A DNA stretch of 64,000 bases from Salminus brasiliensis (taxonomy: Eukaryota; Chordata; Actinopteri; Characiformes; Bryconidae), in assembly GCF_030463535.1 (NCBI RefSeq), contig NC_132901.1, positions 3,863,640 through 3,927,639 of the forward strand. The letters run 5' to 3'. The notes under the pieces are model-generated. The model saw nothing but the letters and a program-made list of their open reading frames with translations. It did no database searches and was not told the origin of the DNA. Position 1 is the stretch's first letter. Each line of letters opens with the position of its first letter. This document shows, one piece after another, positions 51,601 through 57,800 of this stretch. A program made the position numbers and the translations under genes.

Positions 51601-54600
51601 AACACTATATCCACCAGAAAGCAACACCCTAGCGACCCCTGTAGGTGTCAAATAGAAGAGTAGGACTGTCAAGAAGCTATGTACCCGGGCTCTTGATGCT
51701 ATAAGGATTCCAGTAGCGATTGTAGGGAGAGGATTATTAGGCCAATTGTTGTGATCACTTCTTGATGCTATGAAGGTTCCAGTATCAGTTACAGGGGCGG
51801 GACTATCGGGGTTAATTGTTCTAGCCACTTCTTTATTCTAACAGGATTCCTGTATTGATTGTAGGGGCGGGACTAGTAAGACATTTTTTTCGGTATCAAT
51901 TACAAGGGTGGGACTAGAAGGCCCATTGGACTGGCCACTTTTTGATGCAATAAAAATTCCAGTATCCAGTGCAGGGGCATGACTATCAGGTCAGTTGTGC
52001 TGGCCACTTTTTAATGCTATAAAGTTTACAGTATCATTTGTCGGTTGGGACTAGTGAGACAATTGTTTTGGCCACTTGTTAATGCTCTAAACATCCCAGT
52101 ATTGATTAAAGGGGTGGGATTGATAGGTCAGTTGTTCTGGCCACTTTTTAATGCCATTAAAATTCCAGTCTCCAGTGCAGGGGCGGGACTATCAAGTCAA
52201 TTGTGCTGGCCCCTTTTTAATGCTATAAAGTTTACAGTATCATTTGTAGGGACATCCCAGTATTGATTAAAGGTGTGGGATTGATAGGTCAGTTGTTCTG
52301 GCCACTTTTTGATGCTATAAAGATTCCAGTATCCAGTGCAGGGGCGGGACTATCAGGTCAATTGTGCTGGCCCCTTTTTAATGCTATAAAGTTTACAGTA
52401 TCATTTGTCGGTTGGGACTAGTGAGACAATTGTTTTGGCCACTTGTTAATGCTCTAAACATCCCAGTATTGATTATAGGGGTGGGATTGATAGGTCAGTT
52501 GTTCTGGCCACTTTTTAATGCCATTAAAATTCCAGTCTCCAGTGCAGGGGCGGGACTATCACGTCAATTGTGCTGGCCACTTTTTGATGCTCTGAAGTTT
52601 GCAGTATTGTTTGTAGTGGCATCCCAGTATTGATTAAAGGGGTGGGATTGATAGGTCAGTTGTTCTGGCCACTTTTTGATGCTATAACGATCCCAGTATC
52701 AATTGTAGGGGCAGGACTAGTAAGTCAGTTTTTAATCCTATGAAGATTCCAGGTGTATCAGGAAGTCACATGACTATCAGGTCAATTGTGCTAGCCTCTT
52801 CTTGATGCTATATAAATCCCAGTATTGATTATAGGGGTGGGATTGATTGGTCAATTGTTCTAGTCACTTATATTCTATAAAATACCCATGCAAGGGTGTG
52901 ACTATTAAGTCAATTGTGTTTTTGATTCTATAAAAAGTCCAGGAGCTGATTTTATTATTAGGTCAATTGTACTGGCCATTGTTTTATGCTATAAAGACTT
53001 TAGTACTAATTGTACGGATGGGGCTAGCAGGTCCGTTGTGCTAGCTAATTTTCAGAGTTATAAATCAGCATTAGTTTACTGAATCAGATCAGTCTGTGTA
53101 ATATGACTGGAGCTTTGTTGAATCAAGACCATTTATTCAATAAATATTATTACAACCCTGTTTTTTTTTCATGCCAGCACACACTTTGATATTTCACCAT
53201 TACGACCTTGTAGTTCTCATGGAACATTCCTAGGTAATAAATACCAGAATCTGAGCAAGCACTTCTCAGAAACATCAGAAGAGAGTCCTCGCTGCCAAAT
53301 CTGGGTTAAACACACTTCTAGTCAAGTAAACTCCTGACAATCTCCACACACACTCCTCCAATTCAACTCCACTGTGGATGGCTTGAGCTCATATGATCTC
53401 AATAGGACACAAAAATAGATTTTACTTCAGAAAATGAGGCCCAGAATGGGAACCATGGTGATTACCAGCAACCCAGACCGCCGATTAAGCCTACAGCTGT
53501 TTAGCCGCCAGTTCATGTTGAAATGATGTGGAGTGCTGCGCCGGCAGACAGTCTGCAGCAGACCTACTGGAGTGGAAGATGTGGGAAAGTGCTCTGTTCC
53601 TCACTGTAGGAAAGCAAGCGAATCATCTCGGCCCTCCAAAGGATTCTCACATCCAGAAGAGTGGCTGAGGTTTACATTTCCCCACATCCCTGAGGACGGC
53701 AGGCTGAACCTAAAAGGGGATTCGGGCCCAAAACTAGCATTTAACATGTTCTGGCTTGGGTTACGTAACGTTCTGCAGTGCAGCATTGCGGCCCTCATGA
53801 GCCTCATCAGTTTGACTTTATATCTTTTGTGGTGTTCTCTGCACTACAATTCCCAGCATGCATCACAAAAATTACGCCCCCCTCCATGTCGGTAAAGAAA
53901 TCTGCACTGCCAGCCTAGCCGTTGACGCACCATCATTTCCTAGTCTACCGTGTAACCAAGAGGCATCTGAACAGATGCAGCAGTGGCTACATTTATCACT
54001 TTGCCCAGAATTCTCATTTACCCTGTACAATACAAGGTAGCCAATCAAAACGGAGGTCATTCGCATACGCATTGATGAGCTGCAACCTGGACTGGACTCT
54101 ACCTAGAACATCTTCAACGCCCCTGACAACCTTCTTCCATCGGTCTAACTTCTAGTTCAGCTGCTCTCAGGCCCATAGTTAGTGCTTTGGGCAGTGGACA
54201 GGGGTTAGTATGGGCACTCTGACCAGTTTGATGCTCATATTTGGTTTTACAACCCTGTTATGTTGCCATGCTGATTTTCTTTGTGAAACAATGAGGGTAT
54301 TATAAAAATGTATTACCTGGCTTATATTACCCCAACAGATCACAGTAGCCACATGGCATAGCCTAGCCTGGCTTAGCCTAGCCCAAGCTATTTTTTGTAA
54401 TTATTTACGTAATTATTATTAGAGATTGTAGCAAGCAGCTGGGTTTGCTTTTAGCCTAGCACCTGCATTCAGGCCTTTTTCCTTCTCTGATTGGCCTAGC
54501 GTTAGCTGTTCACCTTCGAGCATTTTTAGCCCCTTCCTCTGGTCGGCCCTTCTCCATTTGGCAAGACTGAGACTCTTGACGAGCCAAACTGTGATGTTCT

Positions 54601-57054
54601 GGCTGACTTTATTAGAACATCTTCAAAACATCAGGCAGATCTCGTGGGGTGTTCTCGGTATGCAGTGGTCAAAAGTGCTCCAAGAAAGGACAACCGATGG
54701 ACTGGCGACACCTGCTCCTAACATTAGCCTTGGTTCCAGATACCACAGGTGTCTTTGGAGGTCTTGCAGAGTCCATGCCTGGCGGCACAAGTGGGATCTA
54801 CTCATTAGTAGACGGGTGGTGCCAATGGTATGGCTGTCAAGACTGGGAGGTAATAGTTTTGGGGTTTTGGAAACCACCCTTGGTTTGTCACCTTCATGTA
54901 CTGACCTCAACCAAGCCTCCTCTCTGGGGTACGTTTCTGACACTAGCCCACGGTAGTCTGCATTGAGGAGCCCCAGGTATCCAGCACACATGTTGATTTG
55001 TGGTTTGTCCTTCCTCAGACCACTGTCCATCAGGAGTTCCGCGGAGGCCTTGCAGTTTCGGAGATGTTCTGACCCAGTCGTCTGGCTATAATGACCTGAC
55101 CCTCGTCAGAGTCGACCAGGTCTTCACTTTTGACCGTTTCTCCTACATCCAACGCATCAGATACAACAGCTAACTGTTCCGTTACATACGTCCCATACGA
55201 GCATGACAAGAATCGTCATCAAACATGATGTTCCTTAGATGATTGGTGATCAGCAATGTCCTCTGCGGTCACCCTCTTTTCTCAGACTCCTCACAGTCTG
55301 TCATCATCATCAGTATCCCCAGCAGTAATCCGCCTGTCCAGCCCTTATCAGTCTAAATGCTCAGGTTAAGCGCATTGATCGGCTGCCCGCGAATTTAAGC
55401 CCAGCAGGGGAACATTTCCCAAAGTGCTTTTTGATCCTCTTGATCAGTTCCAGCGACGGTCTGGTCAGAAGCCGGGCCACTCCACAGACTGAGACATAGC
55501 ATAGTAAACCCTGGATTGCAGCTCTGGTCTTGGAGGGCTGGATTTTTGCTTTTCCTGCTCACCTGGCACACCTGATTTATCTTACCTGCTAATTGCCAGG
55601 TTTAGAGCCAGGAAATCACCAAACTGTGTTGGGCTCGGGCCCCGTTGCCCCACCCCTGCTATAGATGTTGGACAGGTGATGTGCATACGAATCTGAGACA
55701 CTCTGGGTCAGAACATCTCCAAAACATCGGGCAGGTCTTGTGAGGTTGTCCGCACCTACGGAAAGTGCTCCAAGAAAGGACATCAGGCGACGGGGTCATT
55801 GGCACCTAAGGCTCACAGATTCTCATTAAGGCCCCACTTGGTCTTAGTCTTGGCGCCAGATTCCACAGGACACCTCCGTCTTCTACAGGACGTGGCCCAG
55901 TTGCTACAACCTCCTTTACTGGCTCACTGCTCACCTGTGGAGCCTAAACCTTCAGCCTTTGAGCTCCCGGACCATCATATGCTTTGCTGAAGATTTTCCT
56001 GGTGAAGTCATGCTGGAGCTAAATCACGGACCGGAACGTGAGACTCCTGCTTGTCTACTGCTTTAGCGTCAAAGCTTGGAGATACCCAAAGGCACAGCTT
56101 AGACCCGTACGTCTGAGGACTGCTTGCGTTGGCAGATCTTGCTGGGAAACATCTGGATGGTCCCACCCATCAGTCCAGAGTCCTACTTCTGACGAAGAGC
56201 CTCGTATAGATGGCGTATAATCTTGTAGCGCGTGTCTGGCTGAGCGCTGATAATGAAATTGCAGAGTGTATGTGTGTGTGTGTGTGTGTGTCACATATGC
56301 AACACGCACTGTGTCCAATGCCCATCTCATTGGCAGTGCCAACTGGTCCGTGATGGCTGCTGAGCCCTGAGGGAAGAGAGCCACTGGAGGATGCAGGGAG
56401 GGGGAGAGGGAGTGCACTCCTCATTCCCCATGGCTACTCTAATGTGATGTGTTTAGATGGGATGAGGAAAAGAACACAGTTTGCCTTCTCCTTCTCTCAT
56501 CTGCCAGGTTAAATAATCACACACACACACTTACACACACACTCATGCTCATACACTCCTACACAAGCTCAATCATGCAGACAGTGGCAGAATGCAAACG
56601 CAGTGTCAAGAAGCTGAAAGGTGAGAAGCAGAAGGCTTGTAGTTCCATGTGCAGCAGTATCTGCCTGGGTCCGAACGCTAGGGTGGGGTGGGTGGGGAGG
56701 GGTTAGGTGGGTTGCCGGGGGGGGGCTTCATTGTTCTCCTGCACGCCTGCCTTGGGAGCGTTTCTGGTAGAAGTGCAGATCTCTAGTCTGCAACGAAACG
56801 TGAAGGTCATCGGAGTGGATGGAAGCCAGAGCTCCAGTGGCAGAGGCCTGCGACCCGAAGCCTTAGAGTAAAGAGATGAAGAGAGACCCTCAGCTGCGAT
56901 TTACAATAACAGAGAGCACGCACCATACAGGGGCTCTGACCCGGCTCAGCGAGTGATGTGGAGCTTTTGGCAGCTGAATGCAGTTTGCAAAGAGAAGTAA
57001 AGTGCATCTGACTGTGATGTGTGATAAACAAGGCCTTCTATAATTGGTAGATGG

Positions 57055-57088
<34 letters not shown>

Positions 57089-57168
57089 ACACGTGCCTTT
57101 TTTCTTAGTCCCATTGGTTAGCTTATGACTGCGAGTCCCAGCTGGATGACAGCTGGGTGTGCTCATTT

Positions 57169-57199
<31 letters not shown>

Positions 57200-57302
57200 G
57201 TGGGGGGGGGGGGGGGGGGGGGGTGTTCATCTGGGTGCACTCAAATGTTGCATGTTTGTGTTTGTGTTTAGAAGAGGAGTGTATGAAGGGAACACAGTAT
57301 TA

Positions 57303-57342
<40 letters not shown>

Positions 57343-57733
57343 TATGTGTAAATATAATTGCTATTGTATATATAATATTTTGCTGCCTAGTATTATGTAA
57401 AGGACATTTCTATTATAGATACTTGAATATGCAGCATAACATACATATGGGGCACATTATCATGACATAAGTGTATGACATAAGTGTTAATAACAACAAT
57501 GGGGGCCACTTATATATATATATATATATAACCACGTTGTTGTTATTAATATACATGGCATATACATGACTCCACGTCCTGAGACGGCCTAAAAACCAGC
57601 CAGCGTGTGTACTCTGTATGCAGGGCTGGACAGATGCGTATCTAACCTGGAACCCTGAGGACTATCCCGGTGTGAATAATCTACGCTTCCCCTCCAATCA
57701 GATATGGACGCCAGACATCCTGCTCTACAACAG
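23014..57733 (+). CDS. chrna7-like: Neuronal nicotinic acetylcholine receptor subunit, alpha-7/alpha-8 class (5' part, spliced)
   Basis: Join: 23014-23086, 36596-36735, 49952-49996, 57624-57733, continuing beyond the window (122 complete codons plus 2 nt). The product is a subunit of a pentameric ligand-gated cation channel. Visible parts are a hydrophobic signal peptide (1-24), [16 protein letters not shown] (29-44), the LERPVANDS segment with a glycosylation sequon at N52, QIIDVDEKNQVL (67-78), loop-D tryptophan W83, YPGV (100-103) and loop-A tyrosine Y121 in WTPDILLYN. Exon lengths of 140, 45 and 110 bp and phases 1, 0, 0, 2 are those of nicotinic receptor genes. The Cys loop, transmembrane helices and C-terminus are not in this window. 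VVEL, IID and ITNAW differ from mammalian alpha-7 as I remember it and may mark an alpha-8-like or fish-specific paralogue. All four exons are intact. Confidence 0.93.
23087..24023. other. Start of receptor intron 1
   Basis: It contains (TTTG)n at about 23114-23143 and (GT)17 at 23196-23229. The rest is single-copy with no exon recognised. The 114- and 87-codon minus frames around 23574-23934 show no domain. Confidence 0.6.
24024..24912. repeat. TTAACACCTACACTG minisatellite in intron 1
   Basis: Degenerate units of about 20 bp (TGAATTAACACCTACACTGT) are mixed with TTATTTACACTG units. A block of roughly 150 bp is duplicated (compare 24301-24470 with 24481-24650). Isolated diverged units continue to about 25110, and one piece reappears at 26396-26430. 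Confidence 0.9.
24913..26017. other. Intron 1 stretch with (GT)n tracts
   Basis: AT-rich DNA with (GT)n at about 25411-25433 and 25518-25544. No coding exon or transposon is recognised. Confidence 0.5.
26018..26300 (-). mobile_element. tRNA-derived SINE copy, minus orientation, head truncated
   Basis: It has the T/A-rich tail side CTTCCTAATTTAGAAGGCCA and CAATTACCCAATTGCC. It then has GCAAGGCCAGTTGTGC and GGCTGCTGATGGCAAGC, shared with the copy at 48068-48355. The tRNA-like head is missing beyond GCATGACC. Confidence 0.65.
26396..26462. repeat. Stray minisatellite unit and (TA)n
   Basis: GTGTTGAATTAACACCTAAA copies the array at 24.0-24.9 kb. A (TA)10 tract lies at about 26443-26462. Confidence 0.8.
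26480..27050. mobile_element. Probable dispersed repeats, class unassigned
   Basis: A segment around 26515-26870 has a 120-codon minus-strand frame without a domain I can confirm. The words CGCATTCCATTTACACTTGC and CTGAATGTGGTCTGAGTGAT look like a fish interspersed element. It is followed by AATCCTGGTCCCGGAGATCT and CCTGGATCAGGTGTGTTCAG, text that recurs often in fish genomes. Confidence 0.4.
27051..28134. other. Intron 1, nothing recognised
   Basis: Single-copy looking sequence. Short frames here have no splice context or domain. Confidence 0.4.
28135..28520 (-). pseudogene. Tc1/mariner-type transposase C-terminal relic
   Basis: On the minus strand, the pieces [28 protein letters not shown] and the upstream [11 protein letters not shown] resemble the end of Tc1-like transposases (NPIENLW, DLKKAV, EEWAKI). 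The frame changes between the KAVAAAKP part and the EEW part, and a stop follows VLW, so it is dead. Terminal repeats were not found. Confidence 0.6.
28521..30231. other. Intron 1: AT-rich tract then single-copy DNA
   Basis: 28550-29000 is very T-rich with ATTTATTT runs. 29000-30231 shows no array and no recognised gene. The 136-codon frame at 29263-29673 contains a T-run and no domain. Confidence 0.45.
30246..30270 (+). mobile_element. End remnant of the short inverted-repeat element
   Basis: GCGTCCCAATACTTTAGTCC followed by GGTGT matches the right end of copies 1, 2 and 6. Nothing else of the element remains. Confidence 0.5.
30545..30660 (-). mobile_element. SINE tail-half fragment
   Basis: CCCCATTTTCCTCCCCAATT followed by CAGCCAATTACCCAGCC and CCCCCATTATCAC matches the tail side of the SINE at 26018. 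It ends in GACACATGCCTC, like the SINE middle at 48100. The head is absent. Confidence 0.5.
30690..31110. repeat. Degenerate TCATTTGGACT/CTTGG repeat
   Basis: Imperfect 20-40 bp units of the type CTCATTTGGACTCGGTCTTGG recur about ten times. It is strongly diverged, without a coding frame. Confidence 0.7.
31111..31924. other. Single-copy intron 1 segment, GC-richer
   Basis: No repeat or exon is visible. The stretch around 31120-31510 is of higher complexity than its surroundings and is a candidate conserved non-coding element. A 126-codon plus frame (31125-31505) is open here but has no known domain. Confidence 0.35.
31925..32290 (+). mobile_element. Short inverted-repeat element, copy 3 (5'-truncated)
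   Basis: It matches copy 2 from GCTGACACA through GGACTCTCTGGAGCAGAT to the end GTACTTTTGTCC. The left terminal repeat is missing. Confidence 0.8.
32291..33329. other. Single-copy intron 1 segment
   Basis: It includes a C14/T-rich run near 32497-32520 and a short CT tract at about 32630-32660. 32690-33150 is high-complexity DNA without a recognised exon. Overlapping frames on both strands show no domain. Confidence 0.4.
33330..33570 (+). mobile_element. Short inverted-repeat element, copy 4 (5'-truncated)
   Basis: GGCACCATGCTGCCTAATGC, GAATGCAATCAAATCC, AGTAGAAAGCCTTCC and CCAATACTTTTGTC align with copy 2. Confidence 0.8.
33571..34562. other. Intron 1 DNA with a GCTGGTCA repeat
   Basis: A G-rich run lies at about 33801-33840. 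At 34040-34175, CTGGTCATGCTGGTCAACCA and related words form a small degenerate repeat that also occurs near 41630-41730. The 260-codon minus frame at 33399-34181 crosses into element copy 4 and is not credible. Confidence 0.5.
34563..34655 (-). mobile_element. Short inverted-repeat element, copy 5 (end fragment)
   Basis: AGGACAAAAGTATTGGGACA and CCTGCTCATTCACTGTTTCT form the right end seen in reverse. Only about 90 bp remain. Confidence 0.7.
34656..35587. other. Intron 1, nothing recognised
   Basis: AT-rich single-copy sequence. The 113-codon minus frame at 34990-35331 has no known domain. Confidence 0.4.
35588..35750. mobile_element. Small MITE-like element with CCACCCAGCA ends
   Basis: CCACCCAGCA at 35592-35601 is mirrored as TGCTGGGTGG at 35737-35746. 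The inside is rich in GACGTC words (GACGTCTTTTTCCAGACGTC). About 155 bp lie between the outer edges. The superfamily is not assigned. Confidence 0.5.
35833..36336 (+). mobile_element. Short inverted-repeat element, copy 6 (full length, 504 bp)
   Basis: The left end CACTGTGCTGAAAGTTTGCG and the right end CCAATACTTTTGTCCATATA then GTG are both present. The inside matches copy 2 (GGACTCTCTGGAGCAGAT, CCTAATGCCAGGC). TA follows the right end. It lies 260 bp before receptor exon 2. Confidence 0.85.
36410..36565. promoter_or_regulatory. Candidate conserved non-coding element before exon 2
   Basis: High-complexity, ATTA-rich sequence (GTGAATTAGTCTCAATTACT, AGCTATTAATGAATTGC) is wedged between a mobile element and the exon 2 acceptor. 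The homeodomain-type ATTA words are seen; the regulatory role is inference. Confidence 0.25.
36596..36735 (+). CDS. chrna7-like: Receptor exon 2
   Basis: This 140-bp exon follows acceptor CCCGCTCTATAG and ends at donor GTGAGT. It encodes [19 protein letters not shown] through LLQIIDV, the start of the extracellular ligand-binding domain, including sequon NDS. The length equals that known for exon 2 of alpha-7 genes. Confidence 0.96.
36736..37539. other. Start of receptor intron 2
   Basis: (GT)n lies at about 37112-37133 and (CA)n at about 37324-37345. The remainder is AT-rich single-copy DNA with no recognised exon. Confidence 0.5.
37540..38235. repeat. 24-bp minisatellite (CATGAGGTCCATGTTCCTGATGC)
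   Basis: The unit is CCTGATGCTCATGAGGTCCA plus TGTT (24 bp), degenerate at both edges. Because 24 is a multiple of 3, long frames stay open on both strands (HEVHVPDA repeats on plus, IRNMDLM repeats on minus). Simultaneous openness on both strands argues against real coding. Confidence 0.92.
38272..38455 (-). mobile_element. Short inverted-repeat element, copy 7 (truncated)
   Basis: GTGAGGATTTGATTGCATCA, GAGCGTTAGTGAGGTCAGG and TTAGAATGTCCACAAACATT are reverse-strand parts of the element. The right-end half is missing. Confidence 0.75.
38456..39015. other. Single-copy intron 2 segment
   Basis: High-complexity sequence without repeats or exons. 38560-38800 is another candidate for a conserved non-coding element by appearance only. 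Confidence 0.35.
39016..39345 (-). mobile_element. Short inverted-repeat element, copy 8
   Basis: It runs from GAGGACAAAAGTATTGGGAC to AAGGGGTGTCCATAAATATT then TGGACAAAG. Both terminal repeats are recognisable, with an internal deletion relative to copies 2 and 6. Confidence 0.8.
39346..39980. other. Single-copy intron 2 segment
   Basis: No exon or repeat is recognised. The 87-codon frame at 39552-39815 lacks a known domain. Confidence 0.4.
39981..41555. repeat. ACCATAGCAACCACCTAAA minisatellite with a 219-bp higher-order unit
   Basis: Basic units of about 48-55 bp contain ACCATAGCAACCACCTAAAG and CACCTTAGCAACACC. TGAATAAGAT recurs at 40261, 40480, 40699 and 40918, a constant 219 bp, showing recent amplification of a four-unit block. 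The right part (from about 41040) is older and degenerate. Confidence 0.93.
41736..41935 (+). mobile_element. Short inverted-repeat element, copy 9 (5'-truncated)
   Basis: GAGTGCAATCAAATCCTTGC, CTGGACAGTAGAGACAGTTA and CCCAATACTTTTGTCCATAA match the right half of copies 2 and 6. The DNA just before it (41630-41730) contains the GGTCAACCAG repeat seen at 34.1 kb. Confidence 0.8.
42031..42072. repeat. (CA)21 microsatellite
   Basis: An uninterrupted CA run in intron 2. Confidence 0.95.
42140..43080. repeat. Polypurine (GA)n array with GACCAAAAGATGGAGAG units
   Basis: GAGAGA tracts are interspersed with GACCAAAAGATGGAGAGAGA and GTGAGAGAGATACAGAGA, giving irregular units of about 45-60 bp. The frames of up to 335 codons (Ser/Leu on minus, Arg/Glu on plus) are repeat by-products. 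Confidence 0.95.
43115..43533. other. (GT)n and single-copy intron 2 segment
   Basis: A short (GT)n lies at 43115-43137. 43190-43500 is high-complexity sequence with no recognised exon and may be a non-coding conserved block. Confidence 0.35.
43534..44048. repeat. 46-bp minisatellite (TTGGACCATGCTGGCGCTGC)
   Basis: AGTTGGACCA recurs at 43581 and 43627 with a 46-bp period. About seven good units carry GCAGTAGCAGTGTCGGATGA and are followed by degenerate ones. The Ser/Asp/Thr and His/Gly/Pro frames on the minus strand are by-products. Confidence 0.92.
44049..44634. other. Single-copy intron 2 segment
   Basis: No exon is recognised. It separates two arrays of related sequence and may be an insertion or an unexpanded spacer. 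Confidence 0.4.
44635..45045. repeat. Degenerate array related to the 46-bp minisatellite
   Basis: Units of about 55-62 bp contain GTGCTAACGCTGCTGCGGTA and GATGTTGG.GAGC. The GCTG..GTAGCGATGTTGG core resembles the array at 43.5-44.0 kb. Confidence 0.75.
45046..45621. other. Single-copy intron 2 segment
   Basis: No exon or mobile element is recognised. An 84-codon plus frame (45225-45479) has no known domain. Confidence 0.4.
45622..47207. repeat. 68-bp minisatellite, about 23 copies
   Basis: The unit runs from GAGATAAATAACTGATCAGC through ACAGTGATTTATCAGTCTAC to TAGAGCTCAGTAACACT and is highly uniform. Each unit contains ACTGAT and its inverted copy ATCAGT 14 bp apart, so every unit could form a small hairpin. 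It is not coding: stops occur in every unit. Confidence 0.96.
47208..48067. other. Intron 2 segment with C16A9 homopolymers
   Basis: A C16 run followed by A9 lies at 47793-47817, and a short (TG)n at about 47402-47424. No exon is recognised. Confidence 0.5.
48068..48355 (-). mobile_element. tRNA-derived SINE copy, minus orientation
   Basis: From the right end on the minus strand it reads CCAGCGGACTATAACATC, a tRNA-like A-box region. It then has a degraded B-box site (CACTGGTTTGTCATG) and the body CTTGCCATCAGCAGCAC and AATTGGCCTTGCTTCC. This order (A box, B box, body, tail) is that of a tRNA-derived SINE, probably leucine-tRNA-like. Confidence 0.7.
48337..48935 (-). repeat. 39-bp tandem array grown from the SINE head
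   Basis: AGTCCGCTGGATGGCAGGCA recurs every 39 bp at 48373, 48412, 48451 and 48490. Longer units at about 48550-48605 and 48768-48822 keep GGGATTCGAACC, the reverse of a tRNA B box, and GTGGCAACGTCTTAGTCC. The 13-residue protein-like repeat on the minus strand is a by-product. Confidence 0.88.
48936..49264. other. Short intron 2 segment
   Basis: No array or exon is recognised. Confidence 0.4.
49265..49430. repeat. 166-bp direct duplication, left copy
   Basis: It begins AGACCACACTCCATCTCTCT, includes a CT-rich tract and GACCCCGAGTTGACCCTGTT, and ends TTTTCCCTCC. It is almost identical to 50188-50353; I see about two substitutions. Confidence 0.93.
49431..49951. other. Single-copy intron 2 segment before exon 3
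   Basis: High-complexity sequence leading to the polypyrimidine acceptor of exon 3. No exon or repeat is recognised. Confidence 0.4.
49952..49996 (+). CDS. chrna7-like: Receptor exon 3 (45 bp, loop D)
   Basis: It follows acceptor CACTCTCTTTTAG and ends at donor GTAAGT. It encodes [15 protein letters not shown], whose Trp is the complementary-face loop-D residue. It is phase 0 on both sides, and 45 bp is the classic size of this exon. Confidence 0.95.
50160..50377. repeat. 166-bp duplication, right copy, flanked by 30-bp direct repeats
   Basis: CCCTCCCGTGGGCCGCTGGG followed by AGAAACCAAG occurs at 50160-50189 and again at 50348-50377. The copy of 49265-49430 fills the space at 50188-50353. 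The structure lies 160 bp into intron 3, on the other side of exon 3 from its source. Confidence 0.9.
50378..51430. other. Intron 3 segment with a CAG/CAA run
   Basis: A (CAG)5(CAA)4-like run lies at about 50996-51027. It gives Gln frames on plus and Cys or Leu frames on minus. No splice-flanked exon is seen, so it is treated as a microsatellite. Confidence 0.6.
51431..51689. repeat. Degenerate CCCTAGCAA/CATAGCAACTAGC repeat
   Basis: GGCATAGCAACTAGC, GATGCCCTAGCAA and GCAACACCCTAGCGACCCC resemble decayed units of the array at 40.0-41.6 kb, in the same orientation. Confidence 0.5.
51690..53040. repeat. 73-bp minisatellite with a 367-bp higher-order unit
   Basis: Units contain GGGGCGGGACTATCAGGTCA and TTGTGCTGGCCACTTTTTGA then TGCTATAAAG. 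GTTTACAGTATCATTTGTCG recurs at 52024 and 52391 (367 bp, five units). The right end is degenerate. Confidence 0.92.
53041..54164. other. Intron 3 segment with a 120-codon open frame
   Basis: The plus frame at 53533-53895 contains CSVPHC and FTFPHIPED, faintly recalling a THAP or other Cys-based zinc finger. The later Cys-X2-His is missing and there is no splice context. It is probably a relic or chance. Confidence 0.3.
54165..54245 (-). mobile_element. Tc1/mariner relic, internal piece
   Basis: On the minus strand, GGTCAGAGTGCCCATACTAA and CCCCTGTCCACTGCCCAAAG match, from memory, a common fish Tc1-like element just after its DNA-binding region. The fragment is short. Confidence 0.5.
54600..54860 (+). 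mobile_element. Tc1/mariner relic with internal deletion (plus)
   Basis: GAACATCTTCAAAACATCAG, GTGTTCTCGGTATGCAGTGG and AGTGCTCCAAGAAAGGACAA come from the 5' part. They are joined after CGACACCTGC to 3'-part sequence GTTCCAGATACCACAGGTGT and AGAGTCCATGCC. Most of the transposase is gone. Confidence 0.6.
55000..55190 (-). mobile_element. Tc1/mariner relic, 5' part (minus)
   Basis: TTTCGGAGATGTTCTGACCC then AGTCGTCTGGCTATAATGAC is the reverse strand of the same 5' region seen at 54.6 and 55.7 kb. The ends are degraded. Confidence 0.55.
55510..55670. mobile_element. Dispersed teleost repeat, class unassigned
   Basis: GATTGCAGCTCTGGTCTTGG then CACCTGGCACACCTGATTTA and GAGCCAGGAAATCACCAAAC is text I recognise as recurring in fish genomes. 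No ends could be placed. Confidence 0.45.
55690..55900 (+). mobile_element. Tc1/mariner relic, second deleted copy (plus)
   Basis: CTGGGTCAGAACATCTCCAA, AAGTGCTCCAAGAAAGGACA and GGCACCTAAGGCTCA (5' part) are joined to CTTGGCGCCAGATTCCACAG and GACACC (3' part). The layout parallels the relic at 54.6 kb. Confidence 0.6.
55901..57056. other. Intron 3 segment with short CA/GT tracts
   Basis: (GT)n lies at about 56266-56290 and CA tracts at about 56518-56545. The rest is single-copy without a recognised exon. Confidence 0.45.
57057..57345. repeat. (GT)n tracts and a G22 run
   Basis: GT runs lie at about 57057-57084, 57170-57196 and 57311-57341. An uninterrupted run of 22 G lies at 57202-57223, directly after the second GT run. 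Confidence 0.95.
57510..57531. repeat. (TA)n microsatellite
   Basis: A short TA run about 90 bp before exon 4. Nearby TTAATAACAACAA at about 57486 and TTGTTGTTATTAA at about 57538 form an inverted pair around it. Confidence 0.85.
57624..57733 (+). CDS. chrna7-like: Receptor exon 4 (110 bp, loop A)
   Basis: It follows acceptor CTCTGTATGCAG and ends at donor GTAACG in phase 2. It encodes [17 protein letters not shown] and [10 protein letters not shown] with the loop-A Tyr. I did not find the next exon (expected about 80 bp) before the window ends. Confidence 0.95.
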
Positions 57734-57760
57734 GTAACGCTCATCACTTAAAATAGCCCT

Positions 57761-57761
<1 letters not shown>

Positions 57762-57795
<34 letters not shown>
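57762..57795. repeat. (CA)n microsatellite after exon 4
   Basis: A CA run begins about 28 bp after the exon 4 donor. Confidence 0.95.

Positions 57796-57800
<5 letters not shown>

Noticed and set aside
53533..53895. Possible THAP-type zinc finger
   Set aside because: CSVPHC and FTFPHIPED are suggestive, but the required later Cys-X2-His and tryptophan are not seen, and the frame lacks gene context.
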